This document shows positions 44,338 to 54,317 of a stretch of 64,000 bases of DNA, piece by piece. Source of the stretch: Prevotella multiformis DSM 16608 (GTDB lineage Bacteria; Bacteroidota; Bacteroidia; Bacteroidales; Bacteroidaceae); contig NZ_GL872283.1 of NCBI RefSeq assembly GCF_000191065.1, forward strand, positions 1,360,497 through 1,424,496, written 5' to 3'. The position numbers and the translations under genes are program-made. The notes beneath the pieces were generated by a model. The model saw nothing but the letters and a program-made list of their open reading frames with translations, searched no databases and was not told the origin of the DNA. The stretch's first letter is position 1. The number at the start of each line of letters is the position of its first letter.

Positions 44338-45138
44338 CTAAAAATTTTGTCCTTCTAAATGTTCTATTTCATCGAAAGAAGATAAAATGTCGGCCTTCCC
44401 CGCCCTGATGGCAATCGTATGCTCGAAGTGAGCCGCCGGACGGTGATCACGTGTGACGATGCTCCAGCGGTCAGGCAGGATACCAATCTCCCGGCTGCCC
44501 ATCGTGACCATCGGTTCAATGGCGATGCACATACCCGCCTTGAGCAATGTGCCGCTCCCCCGCCTGCCATAGTTGGGGACGAGCGGATCCTCGTGCATCT
44601 CACGACCGATTCCATGACCTGTCAGCTCCCGGACAATGCCATATCCCCGTTCCTGACAGTAATCCTGGACCGTCTGTCCGATGTCTCCCACGTGGTGTCC
44701 GGCCTGTGCAGCCTCTATGCCTCTGTAGAGGGATTCCTTCGTGACGCGAAGCAGACGCTTGACGTCATCACTGACCTCCCCGACACAGAAAGTATAACAA
44801 CTGTCACCGTTGAACCCCTGAAGTAAAGCCCCACAGTCAACAGAGACAATGTCACCGTCCTTCAAGACCACCTCATCACTGGGAACGCCGTGTACCACGA
44901 CATCGTTGACGGAGGAACAGATACTGCCGGGGAAAGGAGACCCGTAGGGATTAGGAAAGCCCTTGAAAGTAGGAACAGCCCCATTGTCACGGATGAACGC
45001 TTCAGCTATTCTGTCTAACTGGAGCGTCGTTACACCAGGCCTGATATGACGGCCAACCTCTGCCAGGGTCTTTCCGACCAGCAGGTTGGCGTCACGCATG
45101 AGCTCAATTTCATCTTCCGTCTTCAGAAATATGTTCAT
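44338..45138 (-). CDS. map: Methionine aminopeptidase, type I
   Basis: Removes N-terminal Met co-translationally; 266 residues. Predicted metal ligands lie in VSVDCGALL (Asp), FNGDSCY (Asp), LTGHGIGREMHE (His), IEPMVTMG (Glu) and FEHTIAIRAG (Glu). It stands between secY and infA. The adenylate kinase gene often found here is absent. Confidence 0.97.
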   Translation of the reverse strand: MNIFLKTEDEIELMRDANLLVGKTLAEVGRHIRPGVTTLQLDRIAEAFIRDNGAVPTFKGFPNPYGSPFPGSICSSVNDVVVHGVPSDEVVLKDGDIVSVDCGALLQGFNGDSCYTFCVGEVSDDVKRLLRVTKESLYRGIEAAQAGHHVGDIGQTVQDYCQERGYGIVRELTGHGIGREMHEDPLVPNYGRRGSGTLLKAGMCIAIEPMVTMGSREIGILPDRWSIVTRDHRPAAHFEHTIAIRAGKADILSSFDEIEHLEGQNF

Positions 45139-45154
45139 TCCTCAAGATAAAGAT

Positions 45155-46495
45155 CTAATAGGCAGCAACACCGCCGTTACCACGTGTATGACCGGAATTG
45201 AGAAGTCCGTCATAGTGGCGCATCATCAGATGTGACTCGATCTGCTGGAGGGTGTCGATCACCACTCCGACAAGAATCAGTAATGACGTACCGCCGAAGA
45301 ACTGGCCGAAAGCGTCCTGCACATTCAAGAGGCCTGCCAATGCCGGCATAACGGCAATGAAAGCAATGAACAAAGACCCCGGACCCGTAATGCGGGTCAT
45401 CACCGTGTCGATGTAGTCAGCCGTGTCCTTTCCGGGCTTGACACCGGGAATGAAACCGTTGTTCCGTTTCATGTCTTCAGCCATCTGGGTCGGGTTCAAT
45501 GTAATCGCCGTGTAGAAATACGTAAAGGCCACGATAAGAAGCACGTAAACACAGTTGTACGCCAGACTCTTCGTGTTCATAAGAGACTGGAGGACAGAAC
45601 TGGTGTTGTCAGTCGAATACTGGACAACGGCCAACGGAATAAACATCAATGCCTGTGCAAAGATGATCGGCATCACATTCGCCGCAAACAGTTTCAAAGG
45701 AATATACTGACGTGCCCCACCGTACTGCTTGTTGCCGACAACACGCTTAGCATACTGCACAGGCACCTTGCGGGTACCCTGTACGAGAAGGATTGATGCA
45801 CATACAACAGCATAAAGGATGACGATCTCGACGATGAACATGACGAGACCGCCGCTGGTAATCGCCGTAAAGCGGCTGCTCACCTCCTGTATGAAGGCTT
45901 GAGGCAGGCGTGCGATAATACCGATCATAATGATCAGCGAAACACCATTGCCGACACCTTTATCCGTTATGCGCTCACCGAGCCAGAGAATGAACATCGA
46001 CCCTGCCGCCAGAATGATCGTCGCAGGAATCATGAAGGTCGTCCAGCTGACACCTGTCGCCAGTGCGCCGGAAGCCTGCATCTTCAGGTTCATCAGGTAG
46101 GACGGTGCCTGAAACAGTAGGATCACTACTGTCAGGACACGCGTATACCAGTTGATCTTCTTGTGTCCACTCTCACCCTCGCGCTGCATCTTCTGGAAAT
46201 AAGGTACGGCGACGGCAAGGAGCTGCATGACGATAGAAGCTGAGATGTATGGCATAATTCCTAATGCGAAGATTGACGCATGGGAAAATGCACCACCGGA
46301 GAACATGTCCAGAAGCGACATAAGGCCGCCTGCTGTCTGTGACTGCAATTTTTCCAGAAGAGCCGGGTTGATGCCAGGAAGCACAACGAACGAGCCAAAA
46401 CGGTAAATAGCCGTGAACAGAATGGTGATGAGGAGCCGCTGACGCAGATCCTCAACCTTCCAACAGTTCTTCAGTGTCTCAATAAACTTTTTCAT
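45155..46495 (-). CDS. secY: Protein translocase subunit SecY
   Basis: Channel subunit of the Sec translocon, 446 residues with about ten membrane helices. It starts KKFIETLKNCWKVEDLRQRL, contains FALGIMPYISASIVMQLLAV (plug/helix 2 region), NGVSLIIMIGIIARLPQAF and PGKDTADYIDTVMTRITGPG. It lies after rplO and before map. Confidence 0.98.
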   Translation of the reverse strand: MKKFIETLKNCWKVEDLRQRLLITILFTAIYRFGSFVVLPGINPALLEKLQSQTAGGLMSLLDMFSGGAFSHASIFALGIMPYISASIVMQLLAVAVPYFQKMQREGESGHKKINWYTRVLTVVILLFQAPSYLMNLKMQASGALATGVSWTTFMIPATIILAAGSMFILWLGERITDKGVGNGVSLIIMIGIIARLPQAFIQEVSSRFTAITSGGLVMFIVEIVILYAVVCASILLVQGTRKVPVQYAKRVVGNKQYGGARQYIPLKLFAANVMPIIFAQALMFIPLAVVQYSTDNTSSVLQSLMNTKSLAYNCVYVLLIVAFTYFYTAITLNPTQMAEDMKRNNGFIPGVKPGKDTADYIDTVMTRITGPGSLFIAFIAVMPALAGLLNVQDAFGQFFGGTSLLILVGVVIDTLQQIESHLMMRHYDGLLNSGHTRGNGGVAAY

Positions 46496-46499
46496 TAAC

Positions 46500-46946
46500 T
46501 TAGATTATAGTTGTGTTACCACCTACTGCCTTGATCGCTTCTTCAGCAGACTTGGAGAAAGCGTTGGCCGAAACCTCCAGCTTCGCCTTCAGTTCACCAT
46601 TACCGAGGATCTTGACGAGTTCCTTTCCGCTGGTCAGCCCTGCGGCCTTCAACTCCTCAATTCCGATCTTGGTAAGATTCTTCTTCTCGGCAAGTGCCTG
46701 AAGCGTCGAGAGGTTTACAGCGAAATACTCCTTGTGGTTGATGTTCTTGAAGCCACCCTTCGGAACACGGCGCTGCAGAGGCATCTGACCACCTTCGAAG
46801 CCGACCTTCTTCTTGTAACCAGAACGGGCCTTCGCACCCTTGTGACCACGGGTAGACGTACCGCCGAGTCCCGAACCGGGGCCGCGTCCGATACGGCGAC
46901 GTGAATGGGTAGAGCCTGCAGCTGGTTTCAAATTATTTAATTTCAT
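46500..46946 (-). CDS. rplO: Ribosomal protein L15
   Basis: 50S assembly protein of 148 residues. The N-terminal Gly/Arg-rich tail GRGPGSGLGGTSTRGHKGAK precedes GFEGGQMPLQRRVPKGGFKN, both signature parts. It ends 4 bp before secY starts, typical coupling in the spc operon. Confidence 0.98.
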   Translation of the reverse strand: MKLNNLKPAAGSTHSRRRIGRGPGSGLGGTSTRGHKGAKARSGYKKKVGFEGGQMPLQRRVPKGGFKNINHKEYFAVNLSTLQALAEKKNLTKIGIEELKAAGLTSGKELVKILGNGELKAKLEVSANAFSKSAEEAIKAVGGNTTII

Positions 46947-46973
46947 AATTACTGTTTTCTTTTAAAAGATTCA

Positions 46974-47150
46974 TTAATCAATTACTGATACCAGATGGTG
47001 CACCTTGCGGATCATGCCGCGGAGGCTTGGAGTGTCCTCTACTTCAACAATCTGGGAGATCTTGTGAAGCCCCAATGCTAGCAGCGTACTCTTCTGGTCT
47101 TTAGGAGCGCCAATACGGCTTCTAACCTGCTTAATCTTAATCGTTGCCAT
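46974..47150 (-). CDS. rpmD: Ribosomal protein L30
   Basis: A 58-residue 50S protein. The start is set at ATG 47150 (MATIKIKQVRSRIGAPKDQK), because the frame to 47228 extends into rpsE. SLRGMIRKVHHLVSVID is the C-terminal end. It stands between rpsE and rplO as usual. Confidence 0.97.
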   Translation of the reverse strand: MATIKIKQVRSRIGAPKDQKSTLLALGLHKISQIVEVEDTPSLRGMIRKVHHLVSVID

Positions 47151-47169
47151 AAAAAATACCTCCCTATGA

Positions 47170-47682
47170 TTAACCGTTAAACACTTTGTCCATACTGATA
47201 CCACGCTCACCAGCAATCGTATACGCATCGCGCATAGAAGAGAGGGCGGCGATCGTAGCCTTCACGAGGTTGTGGGGGTTGGAAGACCCCTTGGACTTTG
47301 CAATCACATCTGTAATGCCTGCGCTCTCGAGAACGGCACGCATAGCACCACCGGCCTTCAGCCCCGTACCGGCAGCGGCCGGCTTGAGGAGAACATGGGC
47401 ACCGCTGAAACGCGCCTCCGCCTCATGAGGAACAGTTCCTTTCAGTACAGGAACCTTCACAAGATTCTTCTTTGCAGAGTCAGTACCTTTCTGGATGGCG
47501 GCGGTAACCTCGCCAGCCTTACCAAGACCCCAGCCGATAACGCCTTTACCGTCACCTACAACGACGATAGCTGCGAATGTGAAAGTACGACCACCCTTGG
47601 TAACCTTCGTTACACGGTTGATAGCAACCAGACGGTCTTTCAGTTCAACGTCACTATTTACTTTTGCTCTATTCATTGCCAT
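47170..47682 (-). CDS. rpsE: Ribosomal protein S5
   Basis: 30S decoding-site protein, 170 residues. The dsRNA-binding half is [20 protein letters not shown], and the C-terminal half has [20 protein letters not shown] and [18 protein letters not shown]. An internal Met two codons in (47676) is an equal start choice. Mutations in the loop of this protein give spectinomycin resistance in other bacteria; nothing unusual is seen. Confidence 0.98.
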   Translation of the reverse strand: MAMNRAKVNSDVELKDRLVAINRVTKVTKGGRTFTFAAIVVVGDGKGVIGWGLGKAGEVTAAIQKGTDSAKKNLVKVPVLKGTVPHEAEARFSGAHVLLKPAAAGTGLKAGGAMRAVLESAGITDVIAKSKGSSNPHNLVKATIAALSSMRDAYTIAGERGISMDKVFNG

Positions 47683-47688
47683 AATCGT

Positions 47689-48033
47689 TTAGAAATTAAG
47701 CCCCCCCTCACGTGCAGCGTCAGCCAAAGCCTGTACGCGGCCATGATAGAGATAACCGTTACGGTCGAAAACAACCTTCTCAACACCGGCAGCCTTGGCA
47801 TGCTCAGCTACAAGCGCACCGACCTTCTTTGCCTGTTCAATCTTGGCCATCTTCTCGAGACCGAGTGAAGAAGCAGAAGCAAGGGTCGTACCCGTCAGGT
47901 CATTGATCACCTGTGCATAAATCTGCTTGTTACTGCGGAAGACGCTCAGACGAGGACGCTCTGCAGTACCGTTCACACTCTTACGAATGCGGAATTTTAT
48001 CTTAATTCTTCTTTGTTCTTTCTTTGTTGTCAT
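47689..48033 (-). CDS. rplR: Ribosomal protein L18
   Basis: 5S rRNA-binding protein of 114 residues. [40 protein letters not shown] and the C-terminal [19 protein letters not shown] identify it. It begins 6 bp upstream of rpsE. Confidence 0.98.
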   Translation of the reverse strand: MTTKKEQRRIKIKFRIRKSVNGTAERPRLSVFRSNKQIYAQVINDLTGTTLASASSLGLEKMAKIEQAKKVGALVAEHAKAAGVEKVVFDRNGYLYHGRVQALADAAREGGLNF

Positions 48034-48054
48034 AATCGTAATGATGTATTAAAG

Positions 48055-48621
48055 TTACTTAGCTGCAGCTGTCTTACCAGACTTCCTGCGAATAACCTCA
48101 CCCTGGAACAGGATACCCTTACCCTTATAAGGCTCAGGCTTACGGAAAGAACGAATCTTTGCACAGATAAGACCAAGCAGCTGCTTGTCGGCTGACTCAA
48201 GCGTGATGAGAGGATTCTGGTTACGCTCGCTCTTCGTCTCAACCTTCACCTCTGAAGGAAGCTGGAGGAAGATCGGGTGCGTGTAACCAAGAGAGAACTC
48301 TACCAGATTGCCCTGATTCGAGACACGGTAGCCGACACCGACAAGTTCCATTGTTTTCTTGTAGCCCTCGCTGACACCTACAACCATGTTGTTGACAAGT
48401 GAGCGGTAGAGACCGTGGAACGCCTGCTTCTGCTTGTAATTTACCGGACTGTTTTCGTCGACCTCGAACGAAACCTGCCCATCCGCGATGACCGTCTTGA
48501 TGGAAGGATCAACCTTCTGGGAAAGTTCGCCCTTGGGACCTTTCACAGTAACGACACCCTCCTTGAGAGCTACTGTAACACCTGCTGGGATACTAATTGG
48601 TAATTTTCCTATTCTTGACAT
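48055..48621 (-). CDS. rplF: Ribosomal protein L6
   Basis: 50S protein near the factor-binding site, 188 residues. The start is set at ATG 48621 (MSRIGKLPISIPAGVTVALK); the longer frame overlaps rpsH. The second L6 domain ends PEPYKGKGILFQGEVIRRKS. Confidence 0.98.
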   Translation of the reverse strand: MSRIGKLPISIPAGVTVALKEGVVTVKGPKGELSQKVDPSIKTVIADGQVSFEVDENSPVNYKQKQAFHGLYRSLVNNMVVGVSEGYKKTMELVGVGYRVSNQGNLVEFSLGYTHPIFLQLPSEVKVETKSERNQNPLITLESADKQLLGLICAKIRSFRKPEPYKGKGILFQGEVIRRKSGKTAAAK

Positions 48622-48635
48622 ATTCAATCCTCCAA

Positions 48636-49031
48636 TTAATAAATGTAGCAAAGAACCTCACCGCCGATCTTCTCAGCAGCAGCCTCTTTGTCAGTCATTA
48701 CACCTTTAGACGTGGAAAGGATAGCGATTCCAAGTCCGTTGATCACTCTCGGCATGTCTTTGTAGCCCGTATACTGGCGAAGACCTGGGGTAGAAACGCG
48801 TTTCAGTTTCTTGATTGCACTCTGCTTCGTTACAGGATCGTACTTCAGTGCGACCTTGATGGAACCCTGGGGGCCGTCCTCCACGAACTTGTAGTTCAGG
48901 ATGTAACCCTTCTCGAAGAGAATCTTGGTGATAGACTTCTTCAAGTTAGACGCAGGAACCTCAACGACACGGTGATGAGCCATGATCGCGTTTCTGAGTC
49001 TTGTCAGATAATCTGCTATTGGATCTGTCAT
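48636..49031 (-). CDS. rpsH: Ribosomal protein S8
   Basis: Central-domain 16S-binding protein, 131 residues. The start is set at ATG 49031 (MTDPIADYLTRLRNAIMAHH). The in-frame extension to 49115 has no S8 features and crosses a promoter-like site at 49105. The C-terminal ILSTSKGVMTDKEAAAEKIG holds the conserved STSKG-like region. Confidence 0.98.
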   Translation of the reverse strand: MTDPIADYLTRLRNAIMAHHRVVEVPASNLKKSITKILFEKGYILNYKFVEDGPQGSIKVALKYDPVTKQSAIKKLKRVSTPGLRQYTGYKDMPRVINGLGIAILSTSKGVMTDKEAAAEKIGGEVLCYIY

Positions 49032-49104
49032 AAAATATAAAAGTTTAATTAATCGGGACCACCCCGACAATATTAAAAATCGCTTGAAAGCGGATAATGA
49101 ACTG

Positions 49105-49112
49105 CAAAGGTA
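49105..49112 (-). promoter_or_regulatory. Internal promoter-like box before rpsH
   Basis: TACCTTTG on the minus strand, 74 nt before rpsH and after rpsN, so part of the spc genes may also be transcribed separately. No convincing -33 element is at the usual distance. Confidence 0.45.
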
Positions 49113-49155
49113 CAAAATATAAATTACAATTCACTATCCGCATCGAAATATTTGA

Positions 49156-49458
49156 TTACCAGCTTGCCTTCTTCACGCCCGGAATCAGTCCCTGTGAGGC
49201 CATCTCACGGAACTGGATACGAGAGAGGCCGAACTGACGCATGTATCCCTTCGGACGACCGGTGATCTTGCAACGGTTGTGCAGACGGATCGGGTTTGCG
49301 TTCCTCGGAATAGACTGCAGCTTGCGGGCTGCCTCATAAGCCTCTTCAGGATCCTTTGAAGTAGCGATGATCTTCTTCAGAGCTGCGCGTTTCTCGGCAT
49401 AGCGTGCAACCAGTTTTGCACGCTTTACCTCGCGAGCTTTCATTGATTCTTTTGCCAT
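49156..49458 (-). CDS. rpsN: Ribosomal protein S14, zinc-free form
   Basis: A 100-residue 30S head protein. The long form without CxxC pairs is recognised by [20 protein letters not shown] and [19 protein letters not shown]. It is zinc independent, as is L36 in the same operon. It lies between rplE and rpsH. Confidence 0.97.
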   Translation of the reverse strand: MAKESMKAREVKRAKLVARYAEKRAALKKIIATSKDPEEAYEAARKLQSIPRNANPIRLHNRCKITGRPKGYMRQFGLSRIQFREMASQGLIPGVKKASW

Positions 49459-49463
49459 ATCAA

Positions 49464-50018
49464 TTAATCGTTTTTAGCATTCTTGAATGGAAGTCCGAAG
49501 CCCTTCAGCAAAGCAAAACCCTCCTCATCGGTCTTAGCCGATGTGACGAAGGTAATGTTCATCCCCTGGATGCGGTCAACCTGATCGATATTAATCTCCG
49601 GGAAAATAATCTGCTCGGTGATGCCAAGCGTATAGTTTCCACGTCCATCGAACTTGCTCTCGATACCCTTGAAGTCGCGGATACGCGGCAGAGAGACACG
49701 GACAAGTTTCTCGAGGAACTCATACATGCGCTCACGGCGCAGGGTCACCATGACACCGATAGGCATCTTCTTGCGCAGCTTGAAGTTCGCAATATCCTTC
49801 TTCGAATAGGTTGCGACCGCCTTCTGGCCCGTGATGGAAGAAATCTCGTTGACAGCGACTTCAATGAGCTTCTTGTCCTGCGTTGCATCACCCAGTCCCT
49901 GGTTGATGACAATCTTCTTCAGGACAGGAATCTGCATCGCTGAAGAATAGTTGAACTGCTTCTGCAGAGCCGGAGCGATCTGCTCCTTGTACTGCTTCTT
50001 TAACTGAGCTGTATTCAT
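49464..50018 (-). CDS. rplE: Ribosomal protein L5
   Basis: 5S rRNA-binding central protuberance protein, 184 residues. [38 protein letters not shown] and [20 protein letters not shown] are typical. Its start overlaps the rplX stop by one base, suggesting coupling. Confidence 0.98.
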   Translation of the reverse strand: MNTAQLKKQYKEQIAPALQKQFNYSSAMQIPVLKKIVINQGLGDATQDKKLIEVAVNEISSITGQKAVATYSKKDIANFKLRKKMPIGVMVTLRRERMYEFLEKLVRVSLPRIRDFKGIESKFDGRGNYTLGITEQIIFPEINIDQVDRIQGMNITFVTSAKTDEEGFALLKGFGLPFKNAKND

Positions 50019-50335
50019 TACTTGATTTCCTCCCCTGACTTTTTAGCGATGCGCTTAACAGTCTTGCCTTCACGTTCAATCTTGATACGTGTGGCCTTGC
50101 CGCTCTTCGGATCGATGAGACTTAAATTTGAGATATGAATTGCAGCCTCCTGCTTGATGATTCCACCCTGCGGATGAGCAGCAGAAGGTTTCGTGCTCTT
50201 CGAGACCATATTAACGCCCTCAACGATAGCACGCTCCTTGTCTGCGATGACCTTGAGCACCTTACCGGTCTTCCCCTTGTCTGCACCGGCAAGGACAATG
50301 ACCTGGTCGTCTTTCTTTATATGGAATTTTGCCAT
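50018..50335 (-). CDS. rplX: Ribosomal protein L24
   Basis: 50S assembly initiator, 105 residues. The start is set at ATG 50335 ([20 protein letters not shown]), preferred over 50356. The KOW motif is [20 protein letters not shown]. It ends in [13 protein letters not shown]. Confidence 0.98.
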   Translation of the reverse strand: MAKFHIKKDDQVIVLAGADKGKTGKVLKVIADKERAIVEGVNMVSKSTKPSAAHPQGGIIKQEAAIHISNLSLIDPKSGKATRIKIEREGKTVKRIAKKSGEEIK

Positions 50336-50356
50336 TTTATTATTCAATTTAATCAT

Positions 50357-50722
50357 TTAAAGAACCTCAGGTGCAAGAGAAACGACCTTCATGTTCACTG
50401 CACGCAGTTCACGGGCCACAGGACCGAAAATACGGCTGCCGCGGATTTCGCCGGCATTGTTCAGCAATACACACGCATTGTCATCAAAACGGATGTATGA
50501 GCCGTCCGCACGGCGGATCTCCTTCTTTGTGCGTACAATCAAAGCCTTTGATACTGCACCCTTTTTCAATTCACTTGACGGGATGACGTTCTGTACAGCA
50601 ACTACGATAACGTCACCAACACTTGCATAACGACGGCCTGTCCCCCCCAGCACACGAATGCACTTGGCTTCACGGGCGCCGCTGTTATCACATACTGTAA
50701 GTTTTGATTCTGTCTGTATCAT
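50357..50722 (-). CDS. rplN: Ribosomal protein L14
   Basis: 50S protein of 121 residues at the subunit interface. [20 protein letters not shown] is the usual N-terminus, [20 protein letters not shown] and [20 protein letters not shown] follow. It lies between rpsQ and rplX. Confidence 0.98.
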   Translation of the reverse strand: MIQTESKLTVCDNSGAREAKCIRVLGGTGRRYASVGDVIVVAVQNVIPSSELKKGAVSKALIVRTKKEIRRADGSYIRFDDNACVLLNNAGEIRGSRIFGPVARELRAVNMKVVSLAPEVL

Positions 50723-50724
50723 AA

Positions 50725-50982
50725 TTACTTAGCTTTTTCTACGATTTGAACTAATCTCCATCTCTTTGTCTTGGAAAGAGGACGAGTCTCCATGATCAGC
50801 ACTGTATCCCCTACATTCGCCTCATTCTTCTCGTCATGTGCATGGTACTTCTTTGTCTTCTGGACAAACTTACCATAAATCGGGTGCTTCTCCTTGAACT
50901 TAGCCGCAATAACGATGGTTTTATCCATTTTGTTGCTGATAACGACACCCTGTCTTACTTTTCTTAAATTTCTTGTTTCCAT
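50725..50982 (-). CDS. rpsQ: Ribosomal protein S17
   Basis: OB-fold 16S-binding protein of 85 residues. The start is set at ATG 50982 ([20 protein letters not shown]), preferred over 50991, which lies right after the rpmC stop. [20 protein letters not shown] is a signature part. Confidence 0.97.
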   Translation of the reverse strand: METRNLRKVRQGVVISNKMDKTIVIAAKFKEKHPIYGKFVQKTKKYHAHDEKNEANVGDTVLIMETRPLSKTKRWRLVQIVEKAK

Positions 50983-50993
50983 CTGGACCATTG

Positions 50994-51188
50994 TTATTTG
51001 TTAAGTTCTCTCTGGGAAAGTTCTGTTTTCATACGTGCAATATCACGACGAGCGGTCTTAATCTGAGATGGATTCCCAAGCGGAGTGATCTGATGGTTCA
51101 GCTTCATCTTCGTGAGCGCTGCCTCAGCATTCTCAATCTTCTCTACCAAGTCCTTGGTATCGAGGTCTCTTACTTCTTTAATCTTCAT
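50994..51188 (-). CDS. rpmC: Ribosomal protein L29
   Basis: A 64-residue helical 50S protein at the exit tunnel, a docking site for SRP and trigger factor. [20 protein letters not shown] and [17 protein letters not shown] form the two-helix hairpin. It starts 5 bp after rplP ends. Confidence 0.97.
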   Translation of the reverse strand: MKIKEVRDLDTKDLVEKIENAEAALTKMKLNHQITPLGNPSQIKTARRDIARMKTELSQRELNK

Positions 51189-51193
51189 CTTTC

Positions 51194-51622
51194 TTAAGCG
51201 TTTTTATCGAAATCACGTCTAACAATAAACTTAGTCTTCACAGGCAGCTTCTGTGCAGCGAGGCGGAGAGCCTCCTTCGCAATGTCAAAGCTTACGCCCT
51301 CTACTTCAAAGAGAACACGTCCCGGCGTAACCGGTGCGACCCATCCTGCGGGATCACCCTTACCTTTACCCATACGGACATCGGCCGGCTTGCGGGTGAT
51401 AGGCTTGTCAGGGAAGATACGTATCCAGACCTGGCCCTGACGGTTCATGTAGCGGTTCACGGCTACACGGGCAGCCTCGATCTGACGGCTGTCGATCCAC
51501 TTTGCCTCAAGCGTCTTGATGCCGAATGAGCCGAAAGCCAGCTGTGTACCTCTGTGGGCGTTGCCTTTGTTGCCGCGTCCGTCCTGAGGTCTTCTATATT
51601 TTACTCTTTTTGGCTGTAACAT
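51194..51622 (-). CDS. rplP: Ribosomal protein L16
   Basis: 50S protein near the peptidyl-transferase and A-tRNA site, 142 residues. [40 protein letters not shown] and the C-terminal [13 protein letters not shown] identify it. It follows rpsC. Confidence 0.98.
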   Translation of the reverse strand: MLQPKRVKYRRPQDGRGNKGNAHRGTQLAFGSFGIKTLEAKWIDSRQIEAARVAVNRYMNRQGQVWIRIFPDKPITRKPADVRMGKGKGDPAGWVAPVTPGRVLFEVEGVSFDIAKEALRLAAQKLPVKTKFIVRRDFDKNA

Positions 51623-51636
51623 GATAGCTTCTTCTT

Positions 51637-52365
51637 TTAACGGTTATTGTTTCTTCTGCGATTACCTCTTCCAGAACGGCCACCGTTGTTGGAGCGGCCG
51701 CTGTTCTTCTCCTGGGCGAAGTTAGGGGTGAGGTCAACCTTGTTGTAGACTTCACCACGGCAGATCCACACCTTGATGCCCAGCAGACCGACCTTAGTAA
51801 GGGCTTCTGTCTGACAATAATCGATGTCTGCACGGAATGTATGCAGCGGGGTACGCCCCTCCTTGAACATTTCCTTACGCGCCATTTCGGCGCCGTTCAG
51901 ACGACCTGTGATTTGAATCTTGACACCTTCAGCACCGGCGCGCATAGTGTTGGCCACTGCCATCTTGATGGCACGGCGGTAAGCGATCTTCCCCTCTACC
52001 TGACGGGCGATGTTGTTACCGACGATGTTTGCGTCAAGTTCAGGTTTCTTAACCTCGAAGATATTGATCTGAATCTCCTTCTTGAAGAGATTCTTCAGTT
52101 CCTCCTTGAGCTTATCAACATCCTGACCACCTTTTCCGATGACGATACCCGGGCGAGCGGTACAAATAGTAATGGTGACGAGCTTCAGCGTACGCTCGAT
52201 GACAATGCGGGAAACGCTGGCCTTCTCCAGACGCTTGTTCAGGTAAGTACGGATCTTACGGTCCTCTACGAGATTGTCCCCGAAGTTCTTGCCACCGAAC
52301 CAATTTGACTCCCAACCGCGGATGATGCCAAGACGGTTGCTGATTGGATTAACTTTCTGTCCCAT
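51637..52365 (-). CDS. rpsC: Ribosomal protein S3
   Basis: mRNA-entry protein of the 30S subunit, 242 residues. [22 protein letters not shown]-domain [20 protein letters not shown] and the C-domain [15 protein letters not shown] are present. The C-terminal ~25 residues ([17 protein letters not shown]) are an Arg/Asn/Gly-rich tail like that in other Bacteroidales. Confidence 0.98.
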   Translation of the reverse strand: MGQKVNPISNRLGIIRGWESNWFGGKNFGDNLVEDRKIRTYLNKRLEKASVSRIVIERTLKLVTITICTARPGIVIGKGGQDVDKLKEELKNLFKKEIQINIFEVKKPELDANIVGNNIARQVEGKIAYRRAIKMAVANTMRAGAEGVKIQITGRLNGAEMARKEMFKEGRTPLHTFRADIDYCQTEALTKVGLLGIKVWICRGEVYNKVDLTPNFAQEKNSGRSNNGGRSGRGNRRRNNNR

Positions 52366-52373
52366 TCTACTGT

Positions 52374-52787
52374 TTATTTATCATCATTATTAGCGTCAGC
52401 CTTCGAGTCAACGAAGAGTGTGACGTGGTTAGAACGCTTGCGGATTCTGTAGCCACGGCCCTGCGGTGCAGGACGCATGCGCTTCATCGTAACGCCTTCA
52501 TCAACGAAGACCTTAGAGATATAGAGTTCACCGTCTTCAGCCTTGCGGTCATTCTTTGTCTCCCAGTTGTTGATAGCTGAACGCAGAAGTTTCTCAACGT
52601 TCTGGGCAGCTGCCTTCTTGGAGAATCTCAGCACGCCAAGGGCACGATTTACTTCCATCCCGCGAACCATGTCAACGACATAACGCATCTTGCGCGGAGA
52701 AGAAGGACAGTCCTTGAGCTTTGCAAAATACTGGCTTTTCAAAGCTTCCTTACGAGCTTCAGCCTTTATATGTTTTCTTGCTCCCAT
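52374..52787 (-). CDS. rplV: Ribosomal protein L22
   Basis: 50S exit-tunnel protein, 137 residues and longer than the ~110 of E. coli at both ends. [40 protein letters not shown] and the beta-hairpin tip [20 protein letters not shown] are typical. The hairpin shows no macrolide-resistance-like deletion. Confidence 0.97.
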   Translation of the reverse strand: MGARKHIKAEARKEALKSQYFAKLKDCPSSPRKMRYVVDMVRGMEVNRALGVLRFSKKAAAQNVEKLLRSAINNWETKNDRKAEDGELYISKVFVDEGVTMKRMRPAPQGRGYRIRKRSNHVTLFVDSKADANNDDK

Positions 52788-52823
52788 TATATTTTTCTAT
52801 TTACAAAATGGATGATGACCTGC

Positions 52824-53093
52824 TTACTTCTTGTTATTACCGGAGTGGCCACCGAAACGGCGTGTAGGACTGAACTCTCCGAGCTTGTGACCTACCATGT
52901 TCTCAGTAATGTAAACAGGGATAAATTTGTTTCCGTTATGAACTGCAACAGTGTGACCCACGAAATCAGGGGAAATCATTGATGCTCTGGCCCATGTCTT
53001 GACGACATTCTGCTTACCACTCTCCTTCATGGCGAGAATCTTCTTCTCGAGTGATACGTTGATGTATGGACCTTTTTTTAATGAACGACTCAT
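52824..53093 (-). CDS. rpsS: Ribosomal protein S19
   Basis: 30S head protein, 89 residues. [40 protein letters not shown] and [20 protein letters not shown] are signature parts. It lies between rplB and rplV. Confidence 0.98.
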   Translation of the reverse strand: MSRSLKKGPYINVSLEKKILAMKESGKQNVVKTWARASMISPDFVGHTVAVHNGNKFIPVYITENMVGHKLGEFSPTRRFGGHSGNNKK

Positions 53094-53115
53094 AATTTAC
53101 TCTTAATTACTTTGA

Positions 53116-53943
53116 TTACTTCTTGTTAGCTCTCTCAATGATGTACTTGTTTGAAAGCTTCTTAGGTGCACGAGTCTTGAGACCCTTTGCGTACAAGCCC
53201 TTGCGTGAGCGCGGGTGGCCACCGGACTGACGACCTTCACCACCACCCATCGGGTGATCAACAGGGTTCATGACTACACCACGGTTGTGAGGACGGCGAC
53301 CCAGCCAGCGGGAGCGACCAGCCTTACCAGACTGCTCAAGCGCATGGTCAGAGTTGCCTACACTACCGACAGTTGCCTTGCAAGCCGACAGGATCTGGCG
53401 GGTTTCGCCAGAAGGGAGCTTGATGACACAATAACTGCCTTCACGAGAAGTAAGCTGAGCAAAGTTACCAGCCGAACGAACAAGCAATGCACCCTGACCC
53501 GGACGTAACTCGATGTTGTGAATTACAGTACCGACAGGAATGTTGGCCAGCGGAAGGGCGTTGCCGACCTCAGGTGCTGCCTCAGCACCTGACATCAGTG
53601 TCGCGCCCACCTGCAGTCCGTTAGGAGCAATAATGTAACGTTTTTCACCATCAGCATAGTATAACAGCGCAATGCGGGCCGACCTGTTAGGATCGTACTC
53701 AATTGTCTTCACTACAGCTGGAACACCATCTTTCTCTCGCTTGAAGTCGATAAGACGATACTTCCTCTTGTGGCCGCCGCCCATATAGCGGACAGTCATC
53801 TTACCGGTGTTGTTTCGACCGCCGGTAGAGCGTTTACCGTAAACGAGAGACTTCTCTGGCACGGATGCAGTAATCTCCTCGAACGTGCCAATAACCTTGT
53901 GTCTTTGTCCCGGTGTAACCGGGTTTAACTTACGTACTGCCAT
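53116..53943 (-). CDS. rplB: Ribosomal protein L2
   Basis: 50S protein needed for subunit joining and peptidyl transfer, 275 residues. [40 protein letters not shown] and the C-terminal [20 protein letters not shown] with the conserved His are all present. Confidence 0.98.
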   Translation of the reverse strand: MAVRKLNPVTPGQRHKVIGTFEEITASVPEKSLVYGKRSTGGRNNTGKMTVRYMGGGHKRKYRLIDFKREKDGVPAVVKTIEYDPNRSARIALLYYADGEKRYIIAPNGLQVGATLMSGAEAAPEVGNALPLANIPVGTVIHNIELRPGQGALLVRSAGNFAQLTSREGSYCVIKLPSGETRQILSACKATVGSVGNSDHALEQSGKAGRSRWLGRRPHNRGVVMNPVDHPMGGGEGRQSGGHPRSRKGLYAKGLKTRAPKKLSNKYIIERANKK

Positions 53944-53950
53944 TTTTTAT

Positions 53951-54295
53951 TTAAATATTGCTGTAAAAATCGATTGAATCGCCATTCTTCAAAGTGACGA
54001 TAGCCTTCTTGAAGGCGTTCTTCTGTCCCTTCACGAGACCCGCCTTCGTATAGCGCGCCTGACGCTTGCCGGCATAACGGGCGGTATTCACACTTACTAC
54101 TGTAACGTTGTACAGAGCCTCAACTTCTTTCTTAATCTCAAGCTTGTTGGCCTCAGGCTTTACGATGAAACCATACTTAGGCTGAGCCGGAATAGTTCTC
54201 TTTTCGCCCTTGTGCTTTACGACCTTATCCTCAGAAGACTTGTCTGTCAACTTGGTCATCTTCTCGGTGACCATCGGTTTAATGATAAATCCCAT
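53951..54295 (-). CDS. rplW: Ribosomal protein L23
   Basis: Exit-tunnel 50S protein that binds trigger factor and SRP, 114 residues. KPMVTEKMTKLTDK and YGFIVKPEANKLEIKKEVEA are typical. An insertion of about 18 Lys-rich residues after the first strand (near residues 20-38, DKVVKHKGEKRTIPAQP) makes it longer than the E. coli protein. The end SIDFYSNI is normal. Confidence 0.97.
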   Translation of the reverse strand: MGFIIKPMVTEKMTKLTDKSSEDKVVKHKGEKRTIPAQPKYGFIVKPEANKLEIKKEVEALYNVTVVSVNTARYAGKRQARYTKAGLVKGQKNAFKKAIVTLKNGDSIDFYSNI

Positions 54296-54317
54296 AATTC
54301 TTCTTGTCTCCTAATTA

